Shown here in pieces: positions 1 through 5,357 of a stretch of 8,400 nt of DNA. The DNA comes from an uncultured Candidatus Melainabacteria bacterium (GTDB taxonomy: Bacteria; Cyanobacteriota; Vampirovibrionia; Gastranaerophilales; Gastranaerophilaceae): assembly GCA_946186335.1 (NCBI GenBank), contig CAMHMW010000074.1:1-8400 (forward strand), given 5' to 3'. The first letter of the stretch is position 1. Each line of letters opens with the position of its first letter. The notes under the pieces are model-generated. The model was not told the DNA's origin, ran no database searches, and saw only the letters and a program-made list of their open reading frames with translations. Position numbers and translations under genes: made by a program.

Positions 1-413
1 CCGCCGCCTATAAGGTTGTCATTTGAGGTATATATATAACCTTTTACGGGAATTTCAAAACCGTCCTTCATAACAAGTTTTGTAATTTTTATTTTCATTG
101 AAGCATTTGTACCGATAACAGGTTCGTTAATTTTCTCAATATAACCGTAAAACTCGGTATCTCTGGGAATTATATTTGAGTCATACATGAACAAGTCATT
201 AGTTGCAATAAACTTGACTTTATACCCCACAGGGCAGGTTTCCGTTGAAACCTCCTGAACATTTATAACCGGAATAAATGTTCCCTCCGGAAGTGTAACC
301 CCGTCATAATTTCTCATTTCAAGCTGAACCTTCTCAATTTCTGCCGATAATGCGGGTTGAGCGGAAATTATGTTTACGGATATAAATGCTAACAAAATAA
401 ACAAATATCTCAT
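1..413 (-). CDS. Secreted hypothetical protein, N-terminal part (cut by window edge)
   Basis: I do not recognise this gene. Reading from an ATG at 413 the frame stays open to base 1, giving 137 residues with the C-terminus outside the window. Residues 1-24 form a clear Sec signal peptide: MRY, a hydrophobic core to about residue 18, then a likely cut after ALSA (residue 24). The mature part is hydrophilic and beta-rich in appearance, with motifs such as LPEGTFIPV (41-49) and a Gly-rich stretch at the cut end. It is probably periplasmic or surface-exposed. The only other nearby upstream ATG (420) is in a frame that stops after about 28 codons, so 413 is the start. No Shine-Dalgarno sequence precedes it, and a near-consensus promoter sits directly upstream. 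It is divergent from thyX. Gene existence is well supported; the function is unknown. Confidence 0.8.
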   Translation of the reverse strand, partial: MRYLFILLAFISVNIISAQPALSAEIEKVQLEMRNYDGVTLPEGTFIPVINVQEVSTETCPVGYKVKFIATNDLFMYDSNIIPRDTEFYGYIEKINEPVIGTNASMKIKITKLVMKDGFEIPVKGYIYTSNDNLIGG

Positions 414-420
414 AAGTCAT

Positions 421-448
421 ATTATAACTTTTTTTTCACAAATATCAA
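421..448 (-). promoter_or_regulatory. Sigma70-type promoter for the secreted-protein gene, possibly leaderless
   Basis: On the minus strand TTGATA (448-443) is followed by a 16-nt spacer and a perfect TATAAT (426-421). Only 7 nt separate the -10 box from the ATG at 413-411. Transcription would therefore start at or within a base or so of the start codon, and no ribosome-binding site fits in the leader. Box matches are seen directly; leaderless expression is inference. Confidence 0.6.
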
Positions 449-467
449 GATTGAATATTTAAAATTT

Positions 468-496
468 TTGCCATGACAAAAATTTTTATGTAAGAT
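468..496 (+). promoter_or_regulatory. Putative promoter of thyX
   Basis: TTGCCA (468-473), a 17-nt spacer and TAAGAT (491-496) give a moderate sigma70-type match. The predicted start near 503 leaves a short leader carrying the purine-rich ribosome-binding site AGGGGAG (509-515), 6 nt before the thyX ATG. The -10 box matches only four of six consensus bases, and the region is AT-rich. Confidence 0.4.
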
Positions 497-521
497 TATA
501 AAAAGATTAGGGGAGAGAATT

Positions 522-1241
522 ATGGAAGAAAGAAATAACAAACCGATAGTAAATTTAATATCAAAACCCGATAATATGTTAAAAACCGTCTATACGGCGT
601 GCAGAACATGTTACAGTGCAGATTATCCGATAAACATTTATGAAAGCACAGATGATGAAGAAAAAATGCTCAAACTCATTAAACGTGTAATCGGTTCGGG
701 ACATTATTCAACCATTGAACATATACAGGTTTCTTTTGCCATATCAAACGTTTCAAGAGCCTGCACTCACCAGCTTGTAAGACACCGTCACATGTCTTTC
801 TCCCAGAAATCTCAGCGTTACGTAAAAGAAAAAGGGCAATTTGACTACATAATTCCGCCGACAATTGAAAAAGACGAACAATTAAAAGCGAAATTCGAAA
901 GTTTTATGGAACAGATTTCAAACACATATCAGGAATTTGTTGATGCGGGGATTCCTGCGGAGGATGCAAGATTTGTACTTCCGAATGCTGCCGCAAGTTC
1001 TCTTGTCACAAGTTTAAACCTCAGAGAACTCATACATTTGGCAAATTTAAGACTCTGCACAAGAGCGCAATATGAAATCAGAACAATGGTTAAGGCAATG
1101 TGCGACGTATTAACAAAAGAAGAACCCTGGCTGAAAGAATATCTCGTCCCAAAATGCGAACGACTCGGCTTTTGCGATGAAGATAAATCCTGCGGAAGAA
1201 AAATTACCAAAGAAGAACTGTTTTCAAAGGCAGGAGTATAA
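522..1241 (+). CDS. thyX: Flavin-dependent thymidylate synthase ThyX
   Basis: ThyX makes dTMP from dUMP using methylene-tetrahydrofolate, FAD and NADPH in the cytoplasm, replacing ThyA. The 239-residue length fits the family, whose active form is a homotetramer. The ThyX signature is visible at residues 87-100 as RHRHMSFSQKSQRY, matching the RHRxxSxxxxSxRY pattern that includes the nucleophile-region serine and FAD/dUMP contacts. Upstream is the family-typical GHYSTIEH (60-67). Downstream are EDARFVLPN (147-155) and the RxxxQYEIR region (181-187). A cysteine-containing tail (C212, C218, C224) resembles tails of many anaerobe ThyX proteins. The start is supported by AGGGGAG 6 nt upstream. The gene is divergent from the secreted-protein gene and convergent with the next gene, 3 nt away. 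No folate or nucleotide gene adjoins it. Confidence 0.97.
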   Translation: MEERNNKPIVNLISKPDNMLKTVYTACRTCYSADYPINIYESTDDEEKMLKLIKRVIGSGHYSTIEHIQVSFAISNVSRACTHQLVRHRHMSFSQKSQRYVKEKGQFDYIIPPTIEKDEQLKAKFESFMEQISNTYQEFVDAGIPAEDARFVLPNAAASSLVTSLNLRELIHLANLRLCTRAQYEIRTMVKAMCDVLTKEEPWLKEYLVPKCERLGFCDEDKSCGRKITKEELFSKAGV

Positions 1242-1244
1242 GAT

Positions 1245-1829
1245 TTAATCAGACATTGAACAAGCTGCCGTACTTCTTGCCGCTTTATGAGAATATCCGC
1301 ATTTATTAATCAGAAAATTTACTCTGTCTTTTTCTGACATATTCAGACAATTGAATTCTCTGTAAATCATTTTCTCAATTTTTTGTGATTTAAGAAAATC
1401 TTTTTGTTTCTTCTTATTTGTGAAAGCATCTATTGCAGCATACCCTATATACAACCCAAAACCTGCCATAAGCCCAAATAAACCGCCCATCACACTTCTC
1501 ATTGTTCTTTCCATAGATTTTTTCGTGCACGCACCTATTATACCGCCTATAACACCGGTACCTGCGCTGGCAGCCAAACAGTTAACAAAATGACCTGCTG
1601 CTTTTTCACTGTCCTTATGACTTAGATTTCCGAGTTCGTTTAAATGCGATTTTACCAAGTCACAATATTCCTTTTTGGTAAAATTTTTGGAATTATTTTT
1701 CTCTTTATCAGTTTTGTCCAGAAGCATTGCAAATTCGTCTATGTCAAGTTTACCATCTTGTTTACCAGCTTTATCAATATTATGAGCCAATTGATTTATG
1801 TATACATTTTTTATACTTGATATGTACAT
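1245..1829 (-). CDS. Hypothetical membrane protein with EF-hand-like loop and glycine-rich helical hairpin
   Basis: I do not recognise this 194-residue protein. Near the N-terminus residues 19-33 (DKAGKQDGKLDIDEF) resemble an EF-hand loop: the D25-G26 core, L28 at the hydrophobic position and E32 at the end are right, but positions 1 and 3 of a strict 12-residue loop are Ala and Lys, so calcium binding is doubtful. Two hydrophobic Gly/Ala-rich segments follow at about 82-101 and 112-133, separated by a short basic linker; they could form a membrane hairpin. A lysine-rich stretch (139-150) and a Cys-containing C-terminus complete it. There is no signal peptide. The start is supported by AAGGGA (1842-1837) 7 nt upstream. 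It stands alone: convergent with thyX and divergent from dtd. Presumed lineage-specific. Confidence 0.75.
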   Translation of the reverse strand: MYISSIKNVYINQLAHNIDKAGKQDGKLDIDEFAMLLDKTDKEKNNSKNFTKKEYCDLVKSHLNELGNLSHKDSEKAAGHFVNCLAASAGTGVIGGIIGACTKKSMERTMRSVMGGLFGLMAGFGLYIGYAAIDAFTNKKKQKDFLKSQKIEKMIYREFNCLNMSEKDRVNFLINKCGYSHKAARSTAACSMSD

Positions 1830-1892
1830 GAAAATATCCCTTTACTTTCATATCCCCTGCATACTTATATAAAGTATTTTTCGTATCAAAAT

Positions 1893-1921
1893 TTGACTTT
1901 TTATAGTATTATTATCATATA
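1893..1921 (+). promoter_or_regulatory. Putative promoter of dtd
   Basis: TTGACT (1893-1898) matches the -35 consensus in five of six positions. At 17 nt spacing lies the weak CATATA (1916-1921); TATCAT (1913-1918) is closer to consensus but only 14 nt away. The 123-nt divergent intergenic region 1830-1952 must also serve the minus-strand gene, for which TTGATA (1889-1884) is a possible -35 without a convincing -10. Confidence 0.35.
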
Positions 1922-1952
1922 GATTTCACAAAATTTAATAAAAAGGTAACAG

Positions 1953-2390
1953 ATGAAAGCACTTATTCAAAGAGTAAAAAGAGCCTCCGTAACAATTGAT
2001 AATAAACTATATTCATCAGTTGGTTTTGGGATGCTTGTATTTTTGGGAGTTGAAAAAGGGGACGAAAAAGAAAATGCGCAAAAACTTGCGGATAAACTTG
2101 TTAATCTGCGTATTTTTGAGGATAAAAACGGAAAAATGAATTTATCTCTGAAAGATGTAAAGGGAGAAATGCTTATCGTTTCTCAATTTACTCTATGCGG
2201 GGACTGCAAAAAAGGCACCCGCCCGAGTTTTGACAAATCAGCACCCCCGCAGACAGCAAACGAATTGTATGAATATTTTATATCCCTGATAAAAGATTAC
2301 AACATCACATGCAAAACCGGAGTTTTCGGGGCTATGATGGATGTTGAACTCATAAATGACGGCCCTGTGACTTTTATGGTTGAAAAATAA
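1953..2390 (+). CDS. dtd: D-aminoacyl-tRNA deacylase Dtd
   Basis: Dtd hydrolyses D-aminoacyl-tRNA (and glycine mischarged on tRNA-Ala), acting as a cytoplasmic chiral proofreader. The 145-residue length is exactly that of the family, and the N-terminus MKALIQRVKRASV is characteristic. The two signature motifs are present: SQFTL (77-81), followed by GDCKKGTRPSF (83-93), and the Gly-cisPro loop in NDGPVT (135-140), which enforces chirality at the dimer interface. AAAAGG (1941-1946) is a well-placed ribosome-binding site. It appears to be transcribed alone: its own weak promoter lies upstream and a strong promoter for the next gene lies only 22 nt after its stop. No terminator hairpin is visible behind it, so read-through into the next operon is possible. 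In many bacteria dtd neighbours relA; that is not the case here. Confidence 0.97.
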   Translation: MKALIQRVKRASVTIDNKLYSSVGFGMLVFLGVEKGDEKENAQKLADKLVNLRIFEDKNGKMNLSLKDVKGEMLIVSQFTLCGDCKKGTRPSFDKSAPPQTANELYEYFISLIKDYNITCKTGVFGAMMDVELINDGPVTFMVEK

Positions 2391-2411
2391 CGGATAAAAA
2401 AACCAAAACAC

Positions 2412-2440
2412 TTGCAATATTTTATTTGGCATGGTATAAT
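2412..2440 (+). promoter_or_regulatory. Strong extended -10 promoter for the zinc-ribbon/rimM/trmD operon
   Basis: TTGCAA (2412-2417), a 17-nt spacer and a perfect TATAAT (2435-2440) preceded by TGG (2432-2434, an extended -10 TGn). This is the best promoter in the window. Transcription would start near 2447, giving a very AU-rich leader of about 104 nt before the ATG at 2551. The ribosome-binding site AGAGG (2537-2541) lies 9 nt from the ATG. No promoter of similar quality was seen before rimM or trmD. Confidence 0.7.
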
Positions 2441-2550
2441 AAATCTATAGGTTATATTTTTTATTTGAAATCGATTTATATTATTGCGAGGAAATTACCT
2501 TATATTTATTAGTATGTATTATTTTTTATTAAATTAAGAGGCTTTTAATT

Positions 2551-3558
2551 ATGTATGTAAACAAGTGCATTAAGTGCGGTCGTGAGTTTGAAACAAAAAA
2601 CCCTAAAAGAGTTATTTGCCCTGATTGTCTGTATCCTGACAAGAAAATGATGGTTAGCGGCGGGGATGCTCCCGAATCAACAGAAGAACAACAAACAGAA
2701 AACGCTCCGCGTAATTATTCAACGGAGGACAGACCTCAGCATTATAACAGTTATTCAAGCGGCGGGGACGATAATCAAAGACCATATAACAGACCTCAGC
2801 GTCAGTATAATAACAATTATAACAACAATCGTCAGGGAGGTTATAACAACAACAGAGGCGGTTATAACAATAATCGCTATAACAATAATCAGGGCGGTTA
2901 TAATAATCGTCAGGGAGGTTATAACAATAACAGAGGCGGCTACAACAACAATAATAACAACCGCTATAACAATAACAGAGGCAACTTCCAGCAAAGACGT
3001 CCTCAAAACAACAGGTTTAATAACAATAACAGAAGACCAAATAACAGAAATGCCGCACCAAAACAATTATTGGTAAGCAGAGAACAGTTAGAGCAAATTG
3101 AATTGCTGTATAAATTGATGTTACCTCTGCCAAACCCTGATGCACATGAAGTTATCGGTGAAAAAATCGGTCTTGAACCGAGAAAAGTATTTTTCGGTAT
3201 TAATTTGGTAAGACAAAAAATGATGTTGCCGAAATTACCTTTCCCGAAAAGAAAACTGGCAATCACACCGGATCAGTTAAACGCTATCAAAATGCTTTAT
3301 GAACCGTTATTGCCGCTGCCACCCATCGGTTGCCACAAAATTATTGCAGCACAATTAAAAATGGATGAATGGCGTGTTCACGTCGGTATCGGTTTAGTCC
3401 GTGCGCAAATGGGGCTTGAACGCTGGAATCAGGAAAGACCTGATGCCCCGGAAGAATTTAAAAAGCAAAAAGCGGAAGCCGCTGAAACAGAAGAAACTCC
3501 AAAGAAAAAACGCGGCAGAAAACCGAAAGCCGAAAGTGAAGAAACCTCAGAAGAATAA
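2551..3558 (+). CDS. Zinc-ribbon protein with Asn/Gly/Tyr/Arg-rich tract and duplicated C-terminal domain
   Basis: I do not recognise a named family for this 335-residue protein. Domains in order: (1) a zinc ribbon at 6-26, CxxC-x13-CxxC (C6, C9, C23, C26); (2) a low-complexity, intrinsically disordered tract at about 53-168 built of GGYNNNR, RYNNN and NNNRG units, reminiscent of RGG-type RNA-binding and prion-like phase-separating segments; (3) two homologous 57-residue domains at 173-229 and 236-292, about 35 % identical without gaps, each with LYxxxLPLP then a helical stretch ending GIxLVRxxM; (4) a charged tail with KKKRGRKPK (318-326), like an AT hook. It is the first gene of an operon with rimM, 2 nt apart, and trmD. 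A nucleic-acid-binding role linked to translation or RNA is inference from composition and context. It shows no signal peptide or membrane segment. Confidence 0.85.
   Translation: MYVNKCIKCGREFETKNPKRVICPDCLYPDKKMMVSGGDAPESTEEQQTENAPRNYSTEDRPQHYNSYSSGGDDNQRPYNRPQRQYNNNYNNNRQGGYNNNRGGYNNNRYNNNQGGYNNRQGGYNNNRGGYNNNNNNRYNNNRGNFQQRRPQNNRFNNNNRRPNNRNAAPKQLLVSREQLEQIELLYKLMLPLPNPDAHEVIGEKIGLEPRKVFFGINLVRQKMMLPKLPFPKRKLAITPDQLNAIKMLYEPLLPLPPIGCHKIIAAQLKMDEWRVHVGIGLVRAQMGLERWNQERPDAPEEFKKQKAEAAETEETPKKKRGRKPKAESEETSEE
2833..2976 (+). repeat. In-frame 78-nt tandem duplication in the Asn-rich tract
   Basis: A unit starting CAGGGAGGTTATAAC occurs at 2833 and again at 2911, 78 nt (26 codons) apart. The first 14 codons of the two copies differ at only 4 of 42 bases. 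The second copy then carries three extra Asn codons (2953-2961) before RYNNN resumes. Both encode QGGYNNNRGGYNNN. Shorter AAC/AAT runs surround them from about 2800 to 3050. The repeat is coding, so it is a protein low-complexity expansion and not a CRISPR or mobile element. Confidence 0.8.
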
Positions 3559-3560
3559 TT

Positions 3561-4076
3561 ATGTCAGGATATGTTTCTGTCGGTAAGATATTAAATTTTC
3601 ACGGAATAAAAGGGGAAGCTAAAGTCGGGTGTTCAAAAACCCAGCAGGACTTTTTCCTGTCACTTGATACTGTTTATTTAAAAAACAATGATACCTATAC
3701 CCCTTTAAACATTGAATATGCAAAGCCCAACAAAAATCACATGATAGTAAAATTTGAGGGTGTAAATTCGATTAACGAACTTCTGGAATACAAAGGGTCT
3801 TTGCTTTTTGTGGATGAAGATGTAATAAGGGAAACTCTTGATGAGGATGAATTTTTAATAGACGAACTTGTCGGGTTGGAAGTTTTTGATGCCAAAAACG
3901 GCGAAAAACTTGGTTTTGTCATCGGGGTTTCAAATAACGGGGCGAGCGATTTAATTTCCGTCAAAACAAATTCAAAGAAAATATGTCTTATACCGTTTGT
4001 AAAAGCGATAGTTCCGGAGGTTGACATAAAAAATAAAAGAATCACCCTGAATAATATGGAAGGCTTATTGGAATGA
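3561..4076 (+). CDS. rimM: Ribosome maturation factor RimM (16S rRNA processing)
   Basis: RimM assists assembly of the 30S head by binding ribosomal protein S19 and promoting 16S rRNA maturation. The 171-residue size is normal. The N-terminal RimM beta-barrel opens with the typical VGKILNFHGIKGEAKV (7-22), and the C-terminal PRC-barrel half runs from about 98, with LVGLEVFD (103-110), to the end, with IPFVKAIVPEVD (144-155) followed by ITLNNMEGLLE, the usual RimM finish. It starts 2 nt after the stop of the zinc-ribbon gene and has only a weak purine stretch (AGAAGAA) upstream, so translational coupling is likely. Its stop overlaps the trmD start in ATGA (4073-4076). The rimM-trmD pairing is the conserved arrangement. 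Confidence 0.96.
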   Translation: MSGYVSVGKILNFHGIKGEAKVGCSKTQQDFFLSLDTVYLKNNDTYTPLNIEYAKPNKNHMIVKFEGVNSINELLEYKGSLLFVDEDVIRETLDEDEFLIDELVGLEVFDAKNGEKLGFVIGVSNNGASDLISVKTNSKKICLIPFVKAIVPEVDIKNKRITLNNMEGLLE

Positions 4077-4759
4077 GATTTGATGTATTAACCCTGTTTC
4101 CCGAAATAATAGACTCCTATTGCAGCGTAAGCATAATGAAACGGGCGGAAGAAAAAGAAGTTTTTACGGTAAACACAATCAATCCGAGAGATTATACCGA
4201 AAACAAACACAAAAAGGTTGACGATACACCTTATGGCGGGGGCGCAGGAATGGTTCTGATGCCTCAGCCTTATGTTGATGCTTATGACTCGGTAGAAAAA
4301 CTTTCTAATTCGATAACTGTAATGTTATCACCACAAGGTGAACAATTAAATGAACAAGTTGTTTTAGATTTGGCAAATTATGACCAGATAATTTTGTTGT
4401 GCGGACATTATGAGGGGTTTGACGAAAGAATAAGAGAAATAATTAAACCGAGAGAAATTTCTATCGGAGATTTTGTCTTAACCGGCGGAGAACTTCCCGC
4501 ACTATGCCTTATTGATGCGGTCAGCAGAAAATTAGAGGGCACATTAGGCAAAATTGAATCAGCACATGACGACAGTTTTGCAAACGGACTTTTGGAATAT
4601 CCTCAATACACAAAACCGAGAAATTTCAGGGGTTATGAGGTTCCGGAAGTGTTATTAAACGGAAATCACAAAGATATAAACGAATTTCGACTTGCAAAAC
4701 AACTTGAAAGAACAAAACAACGCCGTCCGGATTTATACAAAAAGTACACAAAGAAATAA
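4073..4759 (+). CDS. trmD: tRNA (guanine-37-N1)-methyltransferase TrmD
   Basis: TrmD transfers a methyl group from S-adenosylmethionine to N1 of G37 next to the anticodon, preventing +1 frameshifts. The 228-residue length is slightly shorter than the about 245-residue E. coli enzyme. Visible SPOUT-knot motifs: YGGGAGMVLMPQP (54-66), LLCGHYEGFDERI (108-120), and SIGDFVLTGGELPAL (130-144) followed by IDAVSR. The region corresponding to the catalytic pair of the E. coli enzyme (R154, D169) is present as R152 and D167, the latter in DSFANGLLEYPQYTKP. The start overlaps the rimM stop by 4 nt (ATGA). The usual following gene rplS (L19) is absent; the stop codon directly abuts the stop of the convergent LOG-family gene, leaving no intergenic base and no visible terminator. 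Confidence 0.97.
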   Translation: MRFDVLTLFPEIIDSYCSVSIMKRAEEKEVFTVNTINPRDYTENKHKKVDDTPYGGGAGMVLMPQPYVDAYDSVEKLSNSITVMLSPQGEQLNEQVVLDLANYDQIILLCGHYEGFDERIREIIKPREISIGDFVLTGGELPALCLIDAVSRKLEGTLGKIESAHDDSFANGLLEYPQYTKPRNFRGYEVPEVLLNGNHKDINEFRLAKQLERTKQRRPDLYKKYTKK

Positions 4760-5356
4760 CTATCTTGAATAAATTTCGTGTTTTGACATCACAAGTTCGG
4801 GTTCAGAATAGTTATTGATGTAATCAATGGCATCTTTCGGGGTATTTGCAACATAATACAAATCTTTCATTATCTTATTTGCAAATTTTTGCTCAATAAC
4901 AACATCAAAAAATTTCAGTAAATTATCATAAAAACCGTTGGTATTAAGTATCACTATCGGTTTTTTATTATAACCGAGTTGTTTTTGGACAATCATTTCC
5001 GTCATTTCTTCCAGAGTGCCAAATCCGCCCGCAAGCGCAATTACACCGTCAGAAATTTCATCCATTTTGCCTTTACGGTCACGCATACCGTCTGCAAGAT
5101 GAAACTCGTCACAATTATCCGTTCTGCAGCCCATATCAACCAACCTTTGAGGCATTACGCCAAACACTTTTCCGCCGTTAAGTTTGACCTGTTCGGCACA
5201 AGCCCACATCATCCCGAGAGTTGAACCGCCGTAAACTATGTTGTAACCGTTTTGACCTATCAGTTTGCCAAGTTCTGACGCATCTTTATAAAAATTATTT
5301 TCCAAAAAGTTACTTGACGATGCAAATACACATATATTTTTAATCTTTTTATTCAT
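4760..5356 (-). CDS. LOG family nucleotide 5'-monophosphate phosphoribohydrolase (TIGR00730-type)
   Basis: LOG-family enzymes cleave the N-glycosidic bond of AMP-like nucleotides (or cytokinin ribotides) to release the base and ribose 5-phosphate. The 198-residue Rossmann-type protein starts KNICVFASSS (6-15) and carries NIVYGGSTLGMM (39-50), the substrate-site MRDRK (91-95) and GGFGTLEE (110-117). The family motif is normally PGGxGTxxE; here Ala109 replaces the proline, while the catalytic-region Arg and Glu remain. I chose the ATG at 5356 because AAGGAA (5366-5361) lies 4 nt before it; a GTG at 5377 would add seven residues and overlap the upstream gene. It is last in the minus-strand operon, 1 nt after the pilin-like gene, which suggests coupling. 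In bacteria it probably serves nucleotide salvage; true cytokinin production cannot be inferred. Confidence 0.9.
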   Translation of the reverse strand: MNKKIKNICVFASSSNFLENNFYKDASELGKLIGQNGYNIVYGGSTLGMMWACAEQVKLNGGKVFGVMPQRLVDMGCRTDNCDEFHLADGMRDRKGKMDEISDGVIALAGGFGTLEEMTEMIVQKQLGYNKKPIVILNTNGFYDNLLKFFDVVIEQKFANKIMKDLYYVANTPKDAIDYINNYSEPELVMSKHEIYSR

Positions 5357-5357
5357 A

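Noticed and set aside
929..1210. 93-aa antisense open frame in thyX
   Set aside because: Lies wholly opposite a strongly conserved ThyX coding region and has no ribosome-binding site or domain; the same applies to the antisense frames in trmD/rimM, the PHP gene and rny (8055-8342).
2468..2477. Perfect palindrome AAATCGATTT in the leader as an operator
   Set aside because: Only 10 bp in an AT-rich leader, with no second copy in the window and no regulator nearby.
2833..2976. Possible CRISPR array or mobile repeat
   Set aside because: The repeats are in frame, lack distinct unique spacers and encode a continuous protein tract.
2666..3076. Open frames of 136 aa (plus) and 103 aa (minus, 2755-3066) within the Asn-rich tract
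   Set aside because: They are shifted or antisense readings of AAC/AAT-rich repeats, giving Ile/Thr- or Val/Ile-only sequences with no domain; the in-frame protein has a zinc ribbon and conserved operon context.
4755..4816. Inverted repeat AATAACTAT/ATAGTTATT at the trmD-LOG junction as a bidirectional terminator
   Set aside because: The 9-bp arms are AT-rich and separated by 44 nt, with no U-run; easily a chance match at this base composition.
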